Numbered from the stretch's first letter, positions 1 to 9,872 are shown. The stretch is 40,653 nucleotides of DNA from an archaeon (GCA_024274695.1 JAJSAI010000010.1:1-40653), one strand, 5' to 3'. Numbers and translations: made by a program. Notes: generated by a model from the letters alone, not told the origin.

Positions 1-1245
1 ATGAATTTCAATCCTAACAAGGCACTATTGAAACATCAAGAAATAACTCTGACAATAACATGCGAAAAGTGATTTCAATCCTAACAAGGCACTATTGAAA
101 CACATGGCCAAGCTCGGCGCTAAGCTGGGAGTACTGATATTTCAATCCTAACAAGGCACTATTGAAACCTTAGGAGACATGCTAGTCCAGGCCCCCTGCC
201 AAGGATTTCAATCCTAACAAGGCACTATTGAAACGAACGCTCTAACTTCACTTACAATCTTGACGTTGACCGCATTTCAATCCTAACAAGGCACTATTGA
301 AACAAAGTTTACACAGGCTGGAGTATACTGGTTTACTGAATTTCAATCCTAACAAGGCACTATTGAAACTTTTAATTCTTCATCGTGGATTTGGTCAGCG
401 TAGTACATTTCAATCCTAACAAGGCACTATTGAAACGAAGAAGCCATCTGCAAAGTCACGTTCACATTATTAAGTCCATTTCAATCCTAACAAGGCACTA
501 TTGAAACTTGATAACGTAAAAACTCCCCTGCTTGATTCCCCTAACATTTCAATCCTAACAAGGCACTATTGAAACGGAATATTATCAGTTCGTAGGCCAT
601 TATCGGGTAGAAATTTCAATCCTAACAAGGCACTATTGAAACAGAAAAAAGAGAGAAGGAAGGTTTTTTTAGTAGGTTATTTCAATCCTAACAAGGCACT
701 ATTGAAACAACCGCTATCGTGGGACAACTACTTCAAAGTACAGGATTTCAATCCTAACAAGGCACTATTGAAACATAGGATACGCTCCAATGACCCTCGG
801 GATACTCGTAATATTTCAATCCTAACAAGGCACTATTGAAACTCTTCTGTTGTTCTAAACAGAACAACAAAAAAGAGGATTTCAATCCTAACAAGGCACT
901 ATTGAAACATTTGTTCTAAATCTTCCCTCGTGATTCCTCCGAATGTAATTTCAATCCTAACAAGGCACTATTGAAACTACAACATTGCCAACAATCTTAT
1001 ACAATTTCTTTAAATTTCAATCCTAACAAGGCACTATTGAAACTTGGTTGCTTATACCATTCAACTGGAGGGAAAAATGAATTTCAATCCTAACAAGGCA
1101 CTATTGAAACCAAGCCAGGGAGTGCAGACCTTTGACGGCAGGGTAAGATTTCAATCCTAACAAGGCACTATTGAAACGACTCCTGTGAGGCTGAACGTGA
1201 ACTGGTGCGAAGAATATTTCAATCCTAACAAGGCACTATTGAAAC
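1..1245 (-). CRISPR. CRISPR array: 19 identical 30-bp repeats (+ strand ATTTCAATCCTAACAAGGCACTATTGAAAC), 18 complete spacers of 36-41 bp, truncated by the left window edge
   Basis: Repeats start at 5,72,139,205,274,340,407,478,545,613,679,745,813,879,948,1014,1081,1148,1216, all identical. Minus orientation preferred because the minus-strand repeat GTTTCAATAGTGCCTTGTTAGGATTGAAAT ends GGATTGAAAT like known archaeal type I-A repeats, and an A-rich 73-bp putative leader lies between the array and cas2. Orientation is not certain, since the plus strand also ends ATTGAAAC. Confidence 0.98.
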
Positions 1246-1318
1246 GCGGTTAATTTCTTGCAATATTTTGGGCTTTTTGGGTTTATTTTTGTTTTGGTTT
1301 CCGGAATGCGAGGTTATG

Positions 1319-1606
1319 CTACTCATTTATATTGTCCTCGGAAAACAGGATCTGACCTCCTTCGGTTTTGTCCTTCCCGATCACCCTCTTTCTCAGCGCC
1401 TTTTCGGTCCTGGCCTTGTATACTCTTACCGAATCGTCTCCTTTTACTAGTTCTTTTAGTTTGTTTTCTAGTTCGAAGTACTGTGACCTTGTGAGTTCTC
1501 CTTCAAACAAAGAGTTTTGCACTCTGGTAAGATACTGCCTGAGCAGGTTACAGAACTTGTTCACTCTCTCTACTGAGACATCGTATGCTATGATATAGTA
1601 GGCCAT
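1319..1606 (-). CDS. cas2: CRISPR-associated endonuclease Cas2
   Basis: MAYYIIAYDVSVERVNKFCNLLRQYLTRVQNSLFEGELT is a typical Cas2 N-terminus; adjacent to cas1. Start trimmed to the internal ATG. Confidence 0.95.
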   Translation of the reverse strand: MAYYIIAYDVSVERVNKFCNLLRQYLTRVQNSLFEGELTRSQYFELENKLKELVKGDDSVRVYKARTEKALRKRVIGKDKTEGGQILFSEDNINE

Positions 1607-1610
1607 CAGT

Positions 1611-2567
1611 TCACCACCATGACACGAACGGTTTATACTCTTGCTGTCCGACAAAATGTTTTATCAGCTTGTATAGTTCTATTCTCATAAGACCATAGTA
1701 GGAAACTCTTTTCTTGAGGTTTTTGTGAAGTATTGTCCTTGACAGCTTGTCTTCCATTTCCTTTATTAACAGGGCCTTCCCTTTTTCTGTCAATAGTACT
1801 GCTTTGCCCTCTTTCCTGAAGTGTTCTTCTTTGAATTGTTTTTTCAGGATGAGTTTTAGGACACTCCTGTCCACGATCACCGGCTTGAACACTTCAGAAA
1901 CGTCAAGGGCTAGAGAAAATCTTCTTTCTAAAGGCTCATGCAAGTATGATATCGTAGGGTTTAGTGATGTGGCGTACAAAAGGGTTATTAACTTGGAATA
2001 TAGAAGCATGTTCCCGAAGCTTATTGCCGCGTTTGCCTTGTTCTGCGGGGGCCTCCTGGTCCTTTTTGTTATCCTGTATTCCGTTGGGAGCACTTGGTCT
2101 AATGCGTTGTAATACTTTTCTCTGAAGTTTCCTTCGTACGCCATGAGCTCTTGTACTGTACGGGGAGCAGGATACTCGCACACTATGGTCTTCCCGTACC
2201 TTGAAAGGGTTTTCAGCATGTTTTGCTGTGCTCCCTTGACAAATTTTTCCGCGAGAGCCAGCCTCTTGCGGTGGTCAAGGTAGTGTTCTGCTTGTTTTAT
2301 TGTCAGATATCCTGAAAGGTGGGAGTCTCTTGGATAGTAAGTGCCCTGGTACCCACCATGATAGTTATAGTAGTGTATTATTATGCCTTGTTTTGAGGCA
2401 AGGGAAAGGGCTTGTGAGGATACCGTTATCCTCCCCAGTAGGTGAAGAGAAGTTATCCTGTTTACGGGCAAGCGCTTTTTGCTTCCTTCAGTATATAGCA
2501 CGAGAGTGTTAGCATTTCTTTTCAGCACCCCGTTGTCCAATAGGTAGTAATCGGCCAATGTAATCAC
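1611..2567 (-). CDS. cas1: CRISPR-associated endonuclease Cas1
   Basis: YYLLDNGVLKRNANTLVLY...HYYNYHGGYQGTYYPR...ISFGNMLLYSKLITLLYATSLNPTISYLHEP...LALDVSEVFKPVIVDR are Cas1 motifs. GTG start overlaps the cas4 stop. Confidence 0.97.
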   Translation of the reverse strand: MITLADYYLLDNGVLKRNANTLVLYTEGSKKRLPVNRITSLHLLGRITVSSQALSLASKQGIIIHYYNYHGGYQGTYYPRDSHLSGYLTIKQAEHYLDHRKRLALAEKFVKGAQQNMLKTLSRYGKTIVCEYPAPRTVQELMAYEGNFREKYYNALDQVLPTEYRITKRTRRPPQNKANAAISFGNMLLYSKLITLLYATSLNPTISYLHEPLERRFSLALDVSEVFKPVIVDRSVLKLILKKQFKEEHFRKEGKAVLLTEKGKALLIKEMEDKLSRTILHKNLKKRVSYYGLMRIELYKLIKHFVGQQEYKPFVSWW

Positions 2568-3037
2568 CCGAAGCAGATCTCGTAGTAACTGCAATTCCTA
2601 CAATAGTTCTTTTTCCGTGGCGCGGGAGGGTTTTCCCTTGAAACTATCCGAACAATTTTCTTTAGGGCCTCCTCAAGCTCTTTCCGGTCTTCTCTGGTCA
2701 GGGTTATTGTCTCTGTCTTCTTGTCTTGGTAGTAGTGTATGACCGCTTTTTGCTTTCCTGAGATCATTAGCATGTACTTTGCTTGCATTAGCGCTGCCCT
2801 ACGCATGCTTTTCCTCTTTTTTATCTCATGCAGTTCTTCGCCGAGCATGTCCACAGGGATGTCTCCTATCATGACTTCGTGCTGTTTTCTCTTGAAGGAA
2901 CTCTCGTGTATTGTCTTGCCTGTTTTCACGTTCTCGTGAGAGTGCTCGAGGCATATTCTGTGATGGTAGTACCATAGTTTCGTGTGGCAAATGTAGTAGT
3001 ACGCTATTTCTTCTGAAGTGGGTTGGAGAGAAAGCAA
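2564..3037 (-). CDS. cas4: CRISPR-associated exonuclease Cas4
   Basis: Cas4/RecB-like; C-terminal Cys cluster YCRNCSYYEICFG; N-terminal YYYICHTKLWYYHH; position next to cas1. Confidence 0.93.
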   Translation of the reverse strand: MLSLQPTSEEIAYYYICHTKLWYYHHRICLEHSHENVKTGKTIHESSFKRKQHEVMIGDIPVDMLGEELHEIKKRKSMRRAALMQAKYMLMISGKQKAVIHYYQDKKTETITLTREDRKELEEALKKIVRIVSRENPPAPRKKNYCRNCSYYEICFG

Positions 3038-3984
3038 TTTATCACGCTCGAACTGGGTTTTCTTTTCCGATCAACAGCCATTTTTCTGAGGGTGTTGTAC
3101 AAGTACGTAGGCATCCCTGTTTTCAGGAACAGCAGGAACTGGCTTGAGTACTTTTCGTCTTGCGAGACAGTGTTCAAGAAGGAATATAATTCATGAAATA
3201 CCTTGTGCTCTCCTGCTTCTGGGCTGAAGGCATCTTCCTCTGCGGCCAAGTACTTTACTTGAGATACTTTCTCGAAGTACTCTTTCCAGGGTCCTGACCA
3301 GGTCTTCCTGCAGAACTGGTATCCTTTGTTGCCTTTCTCTAGGACTAGCACGTTGAGATCGAACCCTTCCTGCATGGGCAGTTCAAGGAATGATATCGTG
3401 TGGGCGAGGGTCTTGGCCGTCCTGTCCGAGTAGTATGATGACATGCCAAGCTCTTTCGCTGCCAGGAGCTCGGATGAAGAAATTAGTCTGTTGGGAGAAA
3501 AGAACATGAACTGCGCGAGATTCCCGGATTCTATTATCATTGCGTATTCTTTCACAGCATGGGCTGCGAGTACTGCCAGCATGACAGGAACTTCTTCCCT
3601 TGCATAAGCATCCCCAAAAACCTTGACCGAAATCAACCCTTTTGACAGGGTGGGATCATACTGCATTGGGAACGGGGATGTTTCCTTGCTTCCGCTGGGC
3701 TTCCAGCCGAGAGGGAACTGGCCCGGGTCCTTGAGTGTTTTTTCCGCGAGAGAGTTCATTGCCTTGCTTACGTCTTCTCTCGTCAGATTACTCCATGAGA
3801 TCTCGTACACTATCCCTTTTGGTGCTATGATCAATTCTTCGTCAGGAAACTTTTCCAGTATCCCGTCTACTATTCCGTAGGCGATCCACATGTCAGCGTA
3901 CGGGCCTATTCCCGGGGTGGTGAGCTTGTTGCCCGCGATCTTGAGCCAGTCAAGCCAGTCCTCCTTCTTTTTACTTCTTGGCAT
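3004..3984 (-). CDS. cas8a2: type I-A Cascade large subunit Cas8a2 (Csa4-like)
   Basis: ~326-aa protein between cas3'' and cas4, in the position and size expected for Csa4/Cas8a2; assigned mainly by synteny. Confidence 0.7.
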   Translation of the reverse strand: MPRSKKKEDWLDWLKIAGNKLTTPGIGPYADMWIAYGIVDGILEKFPDEELIIAPKGIVYEISWSNLTREDVSKAMNSLAEKTLKDPGQFPLGWKPSGSKETSPFPMQYDPTLSKGLISVKVFGDAYAREEVPVMLAVLAAHAVKEYAMIIESGNLAQFMFFSPNRLISSSELLAAKELGMSSYYSDRTAKTLAHTISFLELPMQEGFDLNVLVLEKGNKGYQFCRKTWSGPWKEYFEKVSQVKYLAAEEDAFSPEAGEHKVFHELYSFLNTVSQDEKYSSQFLLFLKTGMPTYLYNTLRKMAVDRKRKPSSSVINCFLSNPLQKK

Positions 3985-4723
3985 TCCTTGCCGCCTCCAC
4001 CATCCTGTCAACGTATCTTGTGAAGAAAGGCTTTTTTCCGCCTCTTTCAGAGGCTCCCTTGTAATCGCACAGGACCAGGGGGATCACGAACGGGACCACT
4101 TTGCGATAGTACTCTCTCCTGTAGAACGGGTGGTACCTGGCCATGACCACTAGTCTTGAAAGGTTCCTTGTAACCAATTCCGCTGAAAGCACGGGGAGTT
4201 CAAGTTCTCCTATCTCCCTGCTGAACTCGTTCAGGAACTCCTCCACCTTTTCCTTGCTCGGGTGCCAGGATAGTCTTTCTCCTAGCCTGGTTATTTGATT
4301 ATAGGCTATTGAGGGTGTTAACGCCGGCTGGTTTATGTTCCCGAGCATTCCAAACATGAGTGGCTCGTGATGATGCAGGGTGGTCAGAGAAATTGTTCTT
4401 GCCTCGTCCGGAGTATAATGTCCTGAACTCTCCAGCATCTGGAGCGATACTGCCGCACTCACTAGCTCGTGCCGGTAGAAGGGTATCTTGCCCTTTCCAG
4501 TGTTGTTATCGTGGTATACTCTTGTAAGCTTTCCTAAGTCATGTAGTACTATCGCGGTTTTCAGGATTTTCTCTGGGTCAAGCCCGGTTACTTTTTTTAT
4601 TCTGTTCTCGTACCTTGGCAGAATCTCTTTCATCGCCTTTAGCATCAGGCGAACATGGTCCGTCATGCTCTGGGCGCATGCCCCGTTCTTATCATAGTAA
4701 GCGCACGGCTGCAATTCAATCAC
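3971..4723 (-). CDS. cas3'': Cas3'' HD nuclease
   Basis: HD motifs: MTDHVRLMLKAM, TAIVLHDLGKLTRVYHD, FYRHELVSA, LHHHEPL. Confidence 0.92.
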   Translation of the reverse strand: MIELQPCAYYDKNGACAQSMTDHVRLMLKAMKEILPRYENRIKKVTGLDPEKILKTAIVLHDLGKLTRVYHDNNTGKGKIPFYRHELVSAAVSLQMLESSGHYTPDEARTISLTTLHHHEPLMFGMLGNINQPALTPSIAYNQITRLGERLSWHPSKEKVEEFLNEFSREIGELELPVLSAELVTRNLSRLVVMARYHPFYRREYYRKVVPFVIPLVLCDYKGASERGGKKPFFTRYVDRMVEAARNAKK

Positions 4724-6392
4724 CTTCTAACCCGATCTCAGGATCATATGTCTCGCTTTTTATCGCGTAGACCCCTCCTTCAACCACGTACCCCCTAAAA
4801 TCTTTTTTCACGTAAACTGTCCTCCCTGTATCCTCTTGTTTTTCTGGAACCAACTGGAAGGAGATAATGTTCTTGAGGGAATCTATCCTTTTCCCGTACA
4901 CGTAAAGCGAGCCTACCGAATAAGGCAAGCTCTTCTCCAGAACCCTTTCTGGACTAATAGAATACTCTTGTTCTTTTTCTGCTTCTTTTTCCAGGGGAAC
5001 CAGTGTCACGTAGTATCCTAGTCTTGCCTTGTAGGGCACGGCTGTTGGAGGAGAGGATAAAAGCATTAGGCCGTGCAAGTACTCTGTCGCGCTGCGTGCA
5101 TAGCTCCAAGCAGGGCCTCCCTTTCCCGTTTTTTTCGGATCATAGTCTTTGTATTTTTCGTCAATAAATTCTTGGGCTTTCCTGTTGTCTCTTAATGCCT
5201 TTTCTATCTTCAGCGTATCGTCCTGGGAAAGTTTTTTCACGAGGTTCTTAGGGTAAGGGACGTTCTTGGAATGATTGAGGATTGTTGCCATTCCTTCAGT
5301 ACCCGGTCTCCGGGCACACCTCCCGATCCTTTGTATTAGGGCATCAGCGGGACAGTTTTCTGTCACGACCAGCGAAACGTCAGGGAGGTCCAGACCCGCT
5401 TCAACCACCTGGGTCGCGATTATCATCTTGGCAGTGTTAAGCTCTTCTTCTTTCTTTTGTCTGTCCTCGTGCGTGAACTTCCCGTGAACTAGCAGGACAC
5501 TATCATCACCAAACAAACTCTTTATGCTCTGGTATGCTTCCACTGCCCTAGAAACAGTGTTAAAGACGAACAGGACTTTACCTTCTCCAGCTTCTTCGGT
5601 CACTTCCTTGAAAAAAGCTGTTGCTTTCTTTGGCTTCTTCAGAGTCTTAGGATCCCACTTCTCGAGTCTGACTTTGATTTTGCCTCTTTCTGGTTTCCTG
5701 TGATCAGATTTTCTCGGACTCTCTTCCAGGACCCCCTCTTTTACTTTCTCGAACATAAGTTCTTCGAACTTTGATGGGATAGTAGCACTCATCACGATCA
5801 TTGGAACCCCTAGTTTTCTGTTAACATGATGTATCACTGTACCGAGCAGTCTCGGCAGGTAGGCGAACTCGTCCTGGAGCATTTGAACTTCGTCAAACAC
5901 GACAAGACTTGTGGATGTTATGCTGGCGGGCATTGTGAATCTCCGTGAAACCGTTCTTCTTGCCCCGAGAGAGTAAGCGAAAGAGTCCCAGGTTGTTATG
6001 TTCACGAGCCCGGAGTACATCGGTTTTTCCATGATGTGCCCGTAGTCTACCAGCACTTGCTCTTGAGCGAATTCTTCAGCCTTTTTCTTGTCCCAGCCGC
6101 TTTCTTCGAGCAGGCTTGAGAACAGTCTGACTATCCTCTGCCTCTGCACGTTCACCAGGCTCTTGTTCGGGAGCACATAAATGACGCTGGAAAATGGATA
6201 TTCTCCCTGAGAATAGGGGCAAAGCAGGCTGAACAATGCGGCTTCTGTCTTGCCTCCCGCAGTCGGGGCTATGATCTTGAGTATTTTGGGCTCTTTTTCT
6301 TGGGCCATGCTGTCTATCTTTTCCCATACTCTAACCTGGTAATCGTAGGGTCCTGACCCAACAATTCTATTGAACACCTTCACTCTACCCAT
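4716..6392 (-). CDS. cas3': Cas3' superfamily 2 helicase
   Basis: Walker A APTAGGKTEAAL, Walker B VVFDEVQ, motif III MSATIP, motif VI QRIGRCAR. Confidence 0.95.
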   Translation of the reverse strand: MGRVKVFNRIVGSGPYDYQVRVWEKIDSMAQEKEPKILKIIAPTAGGKTEAALFSLLCPYSQGEYPFSSVIYVLPNKSLVNVQRQRIVRLFSSLLEESGWDKKKAEEFAQEQVLVDYGHIMEKPMYSGLVNITTWDSFAYSLGARRTVSRRFTMPASITSTSLVVFDEVQMLQDEFAYLPRLLGTVIHHVNRKLGVPMIVMSATIPSKFEELMFEKVKEGVLEESPRKSDHRKPERGKIKVRLEKWDPKTLKKPKKATAFFKEVTEEAGEGKVLFVFNTVSRAVEAYQSIKSLFGDDSVLLVHGKFTHEDRQKKEEELNTAKMIIATQVVEAGLDLPDVSLVVTENCPADALIQRIGRCARRPGTEGMATILNHSKNVPYPKNLVKKLSQDDTLKIEKALRDNRKAQEFIDEKYKDYDPKKTGKGGPAWSYARSATEYLHGLMLLSSPPTAVPYKARLGYYVTLVPLEKEAEKEQEYSISPERVLEKSLPYSVGSLYVYGKRIDSLKNIISFQLVPEKQEDTGRTVYVKKDFRGYVVEGGVYAIKSETYDPEIGLEGD

Positions 6393-7144
6393 CCTATCAC
6401 ATGCTTCTTGCCCTCAATGCTGACCTTCGTTCCTCTGACAACATCATCGGAGAACTCTATTGTCTTGTGAGCGTAAGAGTTCCTTCCCATTATGCGAAGG
6501 GGGAGAATAAAGTTCCTGAGGTTGCTCCCGTAATCTTTTTTTGACCAGCCGCTGGAGGAAGGGAAGACTTCTGTGAGGTAGGATCCCTTGAGAAGGGACC
6601 ATGCTTTCCCTGTATCGTGTACCGGAACATCGGATTGTCCGTACTCTCCGATGTTGACATCCTCATAAAACCATGCCCTGGTCAAGGTGAACAGGCTCTC
6701 CGTGTCCCCGAGTCTCACGATATTATCTATTCTTACCTTCTCCTTCAGGAAAGCGTACACGTAAAGCTTTTTAGAATAAGCGTATTCCTTGAGCAAAGCG
6801 TCTTCCCTCTCAAATCCTTTTGTGTCTGATCTTAAGGGCAATGCTCTTTTGAGAACGAATCTGTTGACCACCATCCGGTTCTCGCTCTTGCCAAGGAACG
6901 CTCCGCACAAGGGAATGCCTTCCCTGCGCTCCACAATTTCTTCTGCTTGGCTTATTGCATTCTCTGAGATTTTTTGCAGACTGTTTCCAGTTGGGGCTAT
7001 TTCTCCTGAGATGACAAGAGCCCTGGCTATCGCCCCGAGTACTGTTACTGGCGGGGGCAACAGCCAGGTTCTCTGCACCTTTACTGACTCAAGCGGCCTG
7101 ACCGAAAACAACGGGCCCCTGAGCTCTGCCACGAACAAGTGCAC
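6380..7144 (-). CDS. cas5: CRISPR-associated Cas5 (type I-A)
   Basis: N-terminal MHLFVAELRGPLFSVRPLESVKVQRTWLLPPPVTVLGAIARAL is Cas5-like; lies between cas7 and cas3'. Confidence 0.88.
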   Translation of the reverse strand: MHLFVAELRGPLFSVRPLESVKVQRTWLLPPPVTVLGAIARALVISGEIAPTGNSLQKISENAISQAEEIVERREGIPLCGAFLGKSENRMVVNRFVLKRALPLRSDTKGFEREDALLKEYAYSKKLYVYAFLKEKVRIDNIVRLGDTESLFTLTRAWFYEDVNIGEYGQSDVPVHDTGKAWSLLKGSYLTEVFPSSSGWSKKDYGSNLRNFILPLRIMGRNSYAHKTIEFSDDVVRGTKVSIEGKKHVIGWVE

Positions 7145-7150
7145 CTGAGC

Positions 7151-8113
7151 TCACTCTCCAAGGAATTCGTCCAGGTCCTTGGTGTCGGTTACCTTCTCGG
7201 CTTCCTTGAACAACCTGTCGTTCTCCTGTTTGTACTCCTTGTAGTGGGCTGAGACAGGGTTAGGCAACAGCCTGTCGCCCTTGACCCCGTACACTTCCGT
7301 TAATTTCATTATCGGGAGAGCTCTGGCCTGGCTTGCTCCGAACCTCCCGCGCAGCACATCCTTTATCGCGAGCAGTAAGGCCCTGCGCCTTAGGCCTGCT
7401 TCTTTTTCGTCGATCACTTTCTCGCCTGCTGACGTGACCCCTATCCTGTCAAGCTCCGCGATTATGAGGAATGAGTATTCTGCTGAAGAATATTCTCTCT
7501 CGAATAACATCATGGCAGTACCAAGCTCTTCTCCGGCAGACTCCTGCTCTTCTTCAGAAGACTTGCTTTTCTTTTTCTTTCCCTTGCCTATCTTGCCGGT
7601 CTCATCCACGTCAACCCTGTTATGGGTGACTGCGAAGGAAAGCTGTCCCTCGTCATACTCCTGCATTATCTCTTCAAGAAAGTCTTCAGGAGGGATAAGG
7701 AAAGAGGTTTTCAGGACGGATTCTCTCCTTAGCCCAACGTTCGGGACCAGGAACCCGAAAACGTCGCAGTCAGCGTACGCTTTCACAAGACTTTTTTCCT
7801 CCAAGTTCATGCCCTTCAGATCGTCCTCGTTATTACTCTGGAACCTGACCGCGTTGTACCTTCTGGCCCTCTTGCTCAGGTTTTTTCCTCCCAAGCTCGT
7901 GTAATGGTCGACGAAGGCCCTGAATATCCAGTGCCTGAGCATGTTCCCTGAGATTACTGGGACAGAGACTATCTTGTAACCGTCTCCCTTCTTCACCACT
8001 ATGTTGGCTCTCGTGATCTCGTTATAGTTTGAGCCTGCTCCTCCGGCAGTGTTCAGGGACGCCACGTTTATGAGCATCCTGCCTGTTATTCCAATGAACC
8101 CGGCCTCCTTCAT
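7151..8113 (-). CDS. cas7: CRISPR-associated Cas7 (Csa2/DevR-like backbone subunit)
   Basis: ITGRMLINVASLNTAGGAGSNYNEITRANIVVKKGDGYKIVSVPVISGNMLRHWIFRAF is the Cas7/DevR N-terminus. Confidence 0.94.
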   Translation of the reverse strand: MKEAGFIGITGRMLINVASLNTAGGAGSNYNEITRANIVVKKGDGYKIVSVPVISGNMLRHWIFRAFVDHYTSLGGKNLSKRARRYNAVRFQSNNEDDLKGMNLEEKSLVKAYADCDVFGFLVPNVGLRRESVLKTSFLIPPEDFLEEIMQEYDEGQLSFAVTHNRVDVDETGKIGKGKKKKSKSSEEEQESAGEELGTAMMLFEREYSSAEYSFLIIAELDRIGVTSAGEKVIDEKEAGLRRRALLLAIKDVLRGRFGASQARALPIMKLTEVYGVKGDRLLPNPVSAHYKEYKQENDRLFKEAEKVTDTKDLDEFLGE

Positions 8114-8445
8114 TCTTCATCACCTTCCCTACTCTTTTTTGATCCATGGTACGATAGCGCGAAGAGCCCTATGACCGGCGCGAGCACGCGCACTTTTCTC
8201 TTGTCACAGTCCCCTCCATTCAAGAATTTTTCCAGGGTTTCCAAGTGCTTTTCGTTAGGAGAATAGTTAGTGTGGGCCATTCTCGCTATTCTGACAGCAT
8301 GATACAAATTAGACCAGAGCTCTTGACATGTAGTGCTTCTGGCAATCCTGTCTACGGCAGAAAGCTTCATGTTCTTGTCACTCCAGACTAAAACGCTTAT
8401 GTACTCTCCTATCCCCCTAGCAGCCTCCAGAACCTCTTTTTCCAT
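8110..8445 (-). CDS. csa5: type I-A small subunit Csa5-like
   Basis: Small protein overlapping the cas7 start and first in the cas operon; the I-A small subunit position. Confidence 0.7.
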   Translation of the reverse strand: MEKEVLEAARGIGEYISVLVWSDKNMKLSAVDRIARSTTCQELWSNLYHAVRIARMAHTNYSPNEKHLETLEKFLNGGDCDKRKVRVLAPVIGLFALSYHGSKKSREGDEE

Positions 8446-8507
8446 GAGAACTCACCCAGTATATGGTGAACAAAAACATTTAAAAACTTTACTGAGGTAG
8501 TTAATAT

Positions 8508-8524
8508 TTAACATTAAATGTTAA
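8508..8524. promoter_or_regulatory. palindrome TTAACATT-A-AATGTTAA abutting the csa3 start; candidate operator in the divergent csa5/csa3 promoter
   Basis: Perfect 8-bp inverted repeat with 1-nt spacer ending one base before the csa3 start; a TTTAAAAAC TATA-like element lies upstream. Confidence 0.6.
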
Positions 8525-9151
8525 GTGATGCTCATGTACTACCATATAGTTAATGTGGGATTCCACCATTCTCACGTTCTCCCCCCAGTGACCAGGTTCG
8601 GAGCGGAAAAGGTCGTACTAGTTTACTCTCTGAGGGATCCGGAGTACATGAGCAAAAAAGAGGCTGAAAAGAGGATCAAGGAAAGTCTGAAGAAAGCTGG
8701 GGAACTCCTGAAAAAAAACAATGTGGACTGCGAGAAAAAAGAATTGTCTGGAAACTTCAAGAGAGACTACTTGACCCTCCGCAGGATAATCAAAAAAGGC
8801 GGAAGCTGTGTCATAAACGTCACGGGCGGAAGGAAAATAACCACTCTGGCAATGGTTTACGCTGCAATGGCCGAGTTCAGCAGCGTGGCAAAAATCATTT
8901 ATGTAGTCAAGGGAAAAATAATAGAACTCCCCAAGCTCGTGCACGAGATAGACCTCACTGAAGGAGAAAAGAACGTGCTGAGAGCAGTACTGGAAGGATA
9001 CACCACCACCAGTCGGATCGCAGTAAAATTAGGCAAAAAAGAGTCGGCAGTGTCACGGAGTCTCAAGCTTCTGGAACGAAAGAAGATCATAAAACGCGAA
9101 AGGAAGGGGAAGCACACGCTGATAATCCCGGAAAACATTATTCTCGGATGA
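8525..9151 (+). CDS. csa3: Csa3-type CARF-wHTH regulator of type I-A CRISPR-Cas
   Basis: CARF-like N-terminus with INVTGGRKITTLAM, C-terminal wHTH LTEGEKNVLRAVLEGYTTTSRIAVKLGKKESAVSRSLKLLERKKII; divergent from the cas operon. Confidence 0.92.
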   Translation: MMLMYYHIVNVGFHHSHVLPPVTRFGAEKVVLVYSLRDPEYMSKKEAEKRIKESLKKAGELLKKNNVDCEKKELSGNFKRDYLTLRRIIKKGGSCVINVTGGRKITTLAMVYAAMAEFSSVAKIIYVVKGKIIELPKLVHEIDLTEGEKNVLRAVLEGYTTTSRIAVKLGKKESAVSRSLKLLERKKIIKRERKGKHTLIIPENIILG

Positions 9152-9839
9152 CCTCAACCATCCCAAAACCTTCTCCTGTGCGCGACCCAAAACCAGCCTG
9201 GTACCCGAACGCGATTAACCCAGGATCTCCCGTAACAACCAGCCTGGAAAACAAGACCCCTTTACAGTATCCTTTCCTTACCCTGTGCCTTTTTATCTTA
9301 ACATCCCCCTCCACCCTAAAGCTTATCCTGCCAGGAGCCATGCCAGTGAAATCATAGTACTTTCTCTGAACGATACCAGAAAGCCGCTCGTAAAACCCGG
9401 GTTCTGTAGGAAGCAAATCCGCATCATTTTTTCTTACCACAACAGGAGAAAGGCTTCTGAAAACAGCCCGTTCACCAAAGTCTGGTTCCTTGAGAATGCT
9501 AACGCTTGAGACTATTGCCTCAAAAGAAGAACCAAGTCTTACAACCTCATGTGCTACGGCATGCGAAAACAACCGGCCTAGCTCAGGATCTGGGGTGGAA
9601 AAAAAGAATCCAGTCCTACCATAACATAGTACTCCACTCTTTACGGGCTTCCTTTTTTCCGAGAGCACGTAAGAAAACGTGAACGGCTTGAACCCAGGAA
9701 GATCATGAACCATCCCAGCCGTGCTTCCAAGCTTTTCCTCTAGCACCCTGTAAATCCATGACATCAGCAGGTACTGGTGATCGTACGGCAGGAGCCGCCT
9801 GCCTCTCAGCGGATCCAACAGCACGTGAAACCTCATCAA
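9138..9839 (-). CDS. cas6: CRISPR RNA endoribonuclease Cas6
   Basis: RAMP fold with C-terminal Gly-rich loop GFGSRTGEGFGMVEV; N-terminal LPYDHQYLLMSWIYRVL. Confidence 0.93.
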   Translation of the reverse strand: MMRFHVLLDPLRGRRLLPYDHQYLLMSWIYRVLEEKLGSTAGMVHDLPGFKPFTFSYVLSEKRKPVKSGVLCYGRTGFFFSTPDPELGRLFSHAVAHEVVRLGSSFEAIVSSVSILKEPDFGERAVFRSLSPVVVRKNDADLLPTEPGFYERLSGIVQRKYYDFTGMAPGRISFRVEGDVKIKRHRVRKGYCKGVLFSRLVVTGDPGLIAFGYQAGFGSRTGEGFGMVEVIRE

Positions 9840-9872
9840 AACCTTTTAACGTGCGCAAGAGTATATAACACC

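Noticed and set aside
636-839. 67-aa ORF with FNPNKALLK repeats
   Set aside because: It is a translation across CRISPR repeats and spacers, not a gene.
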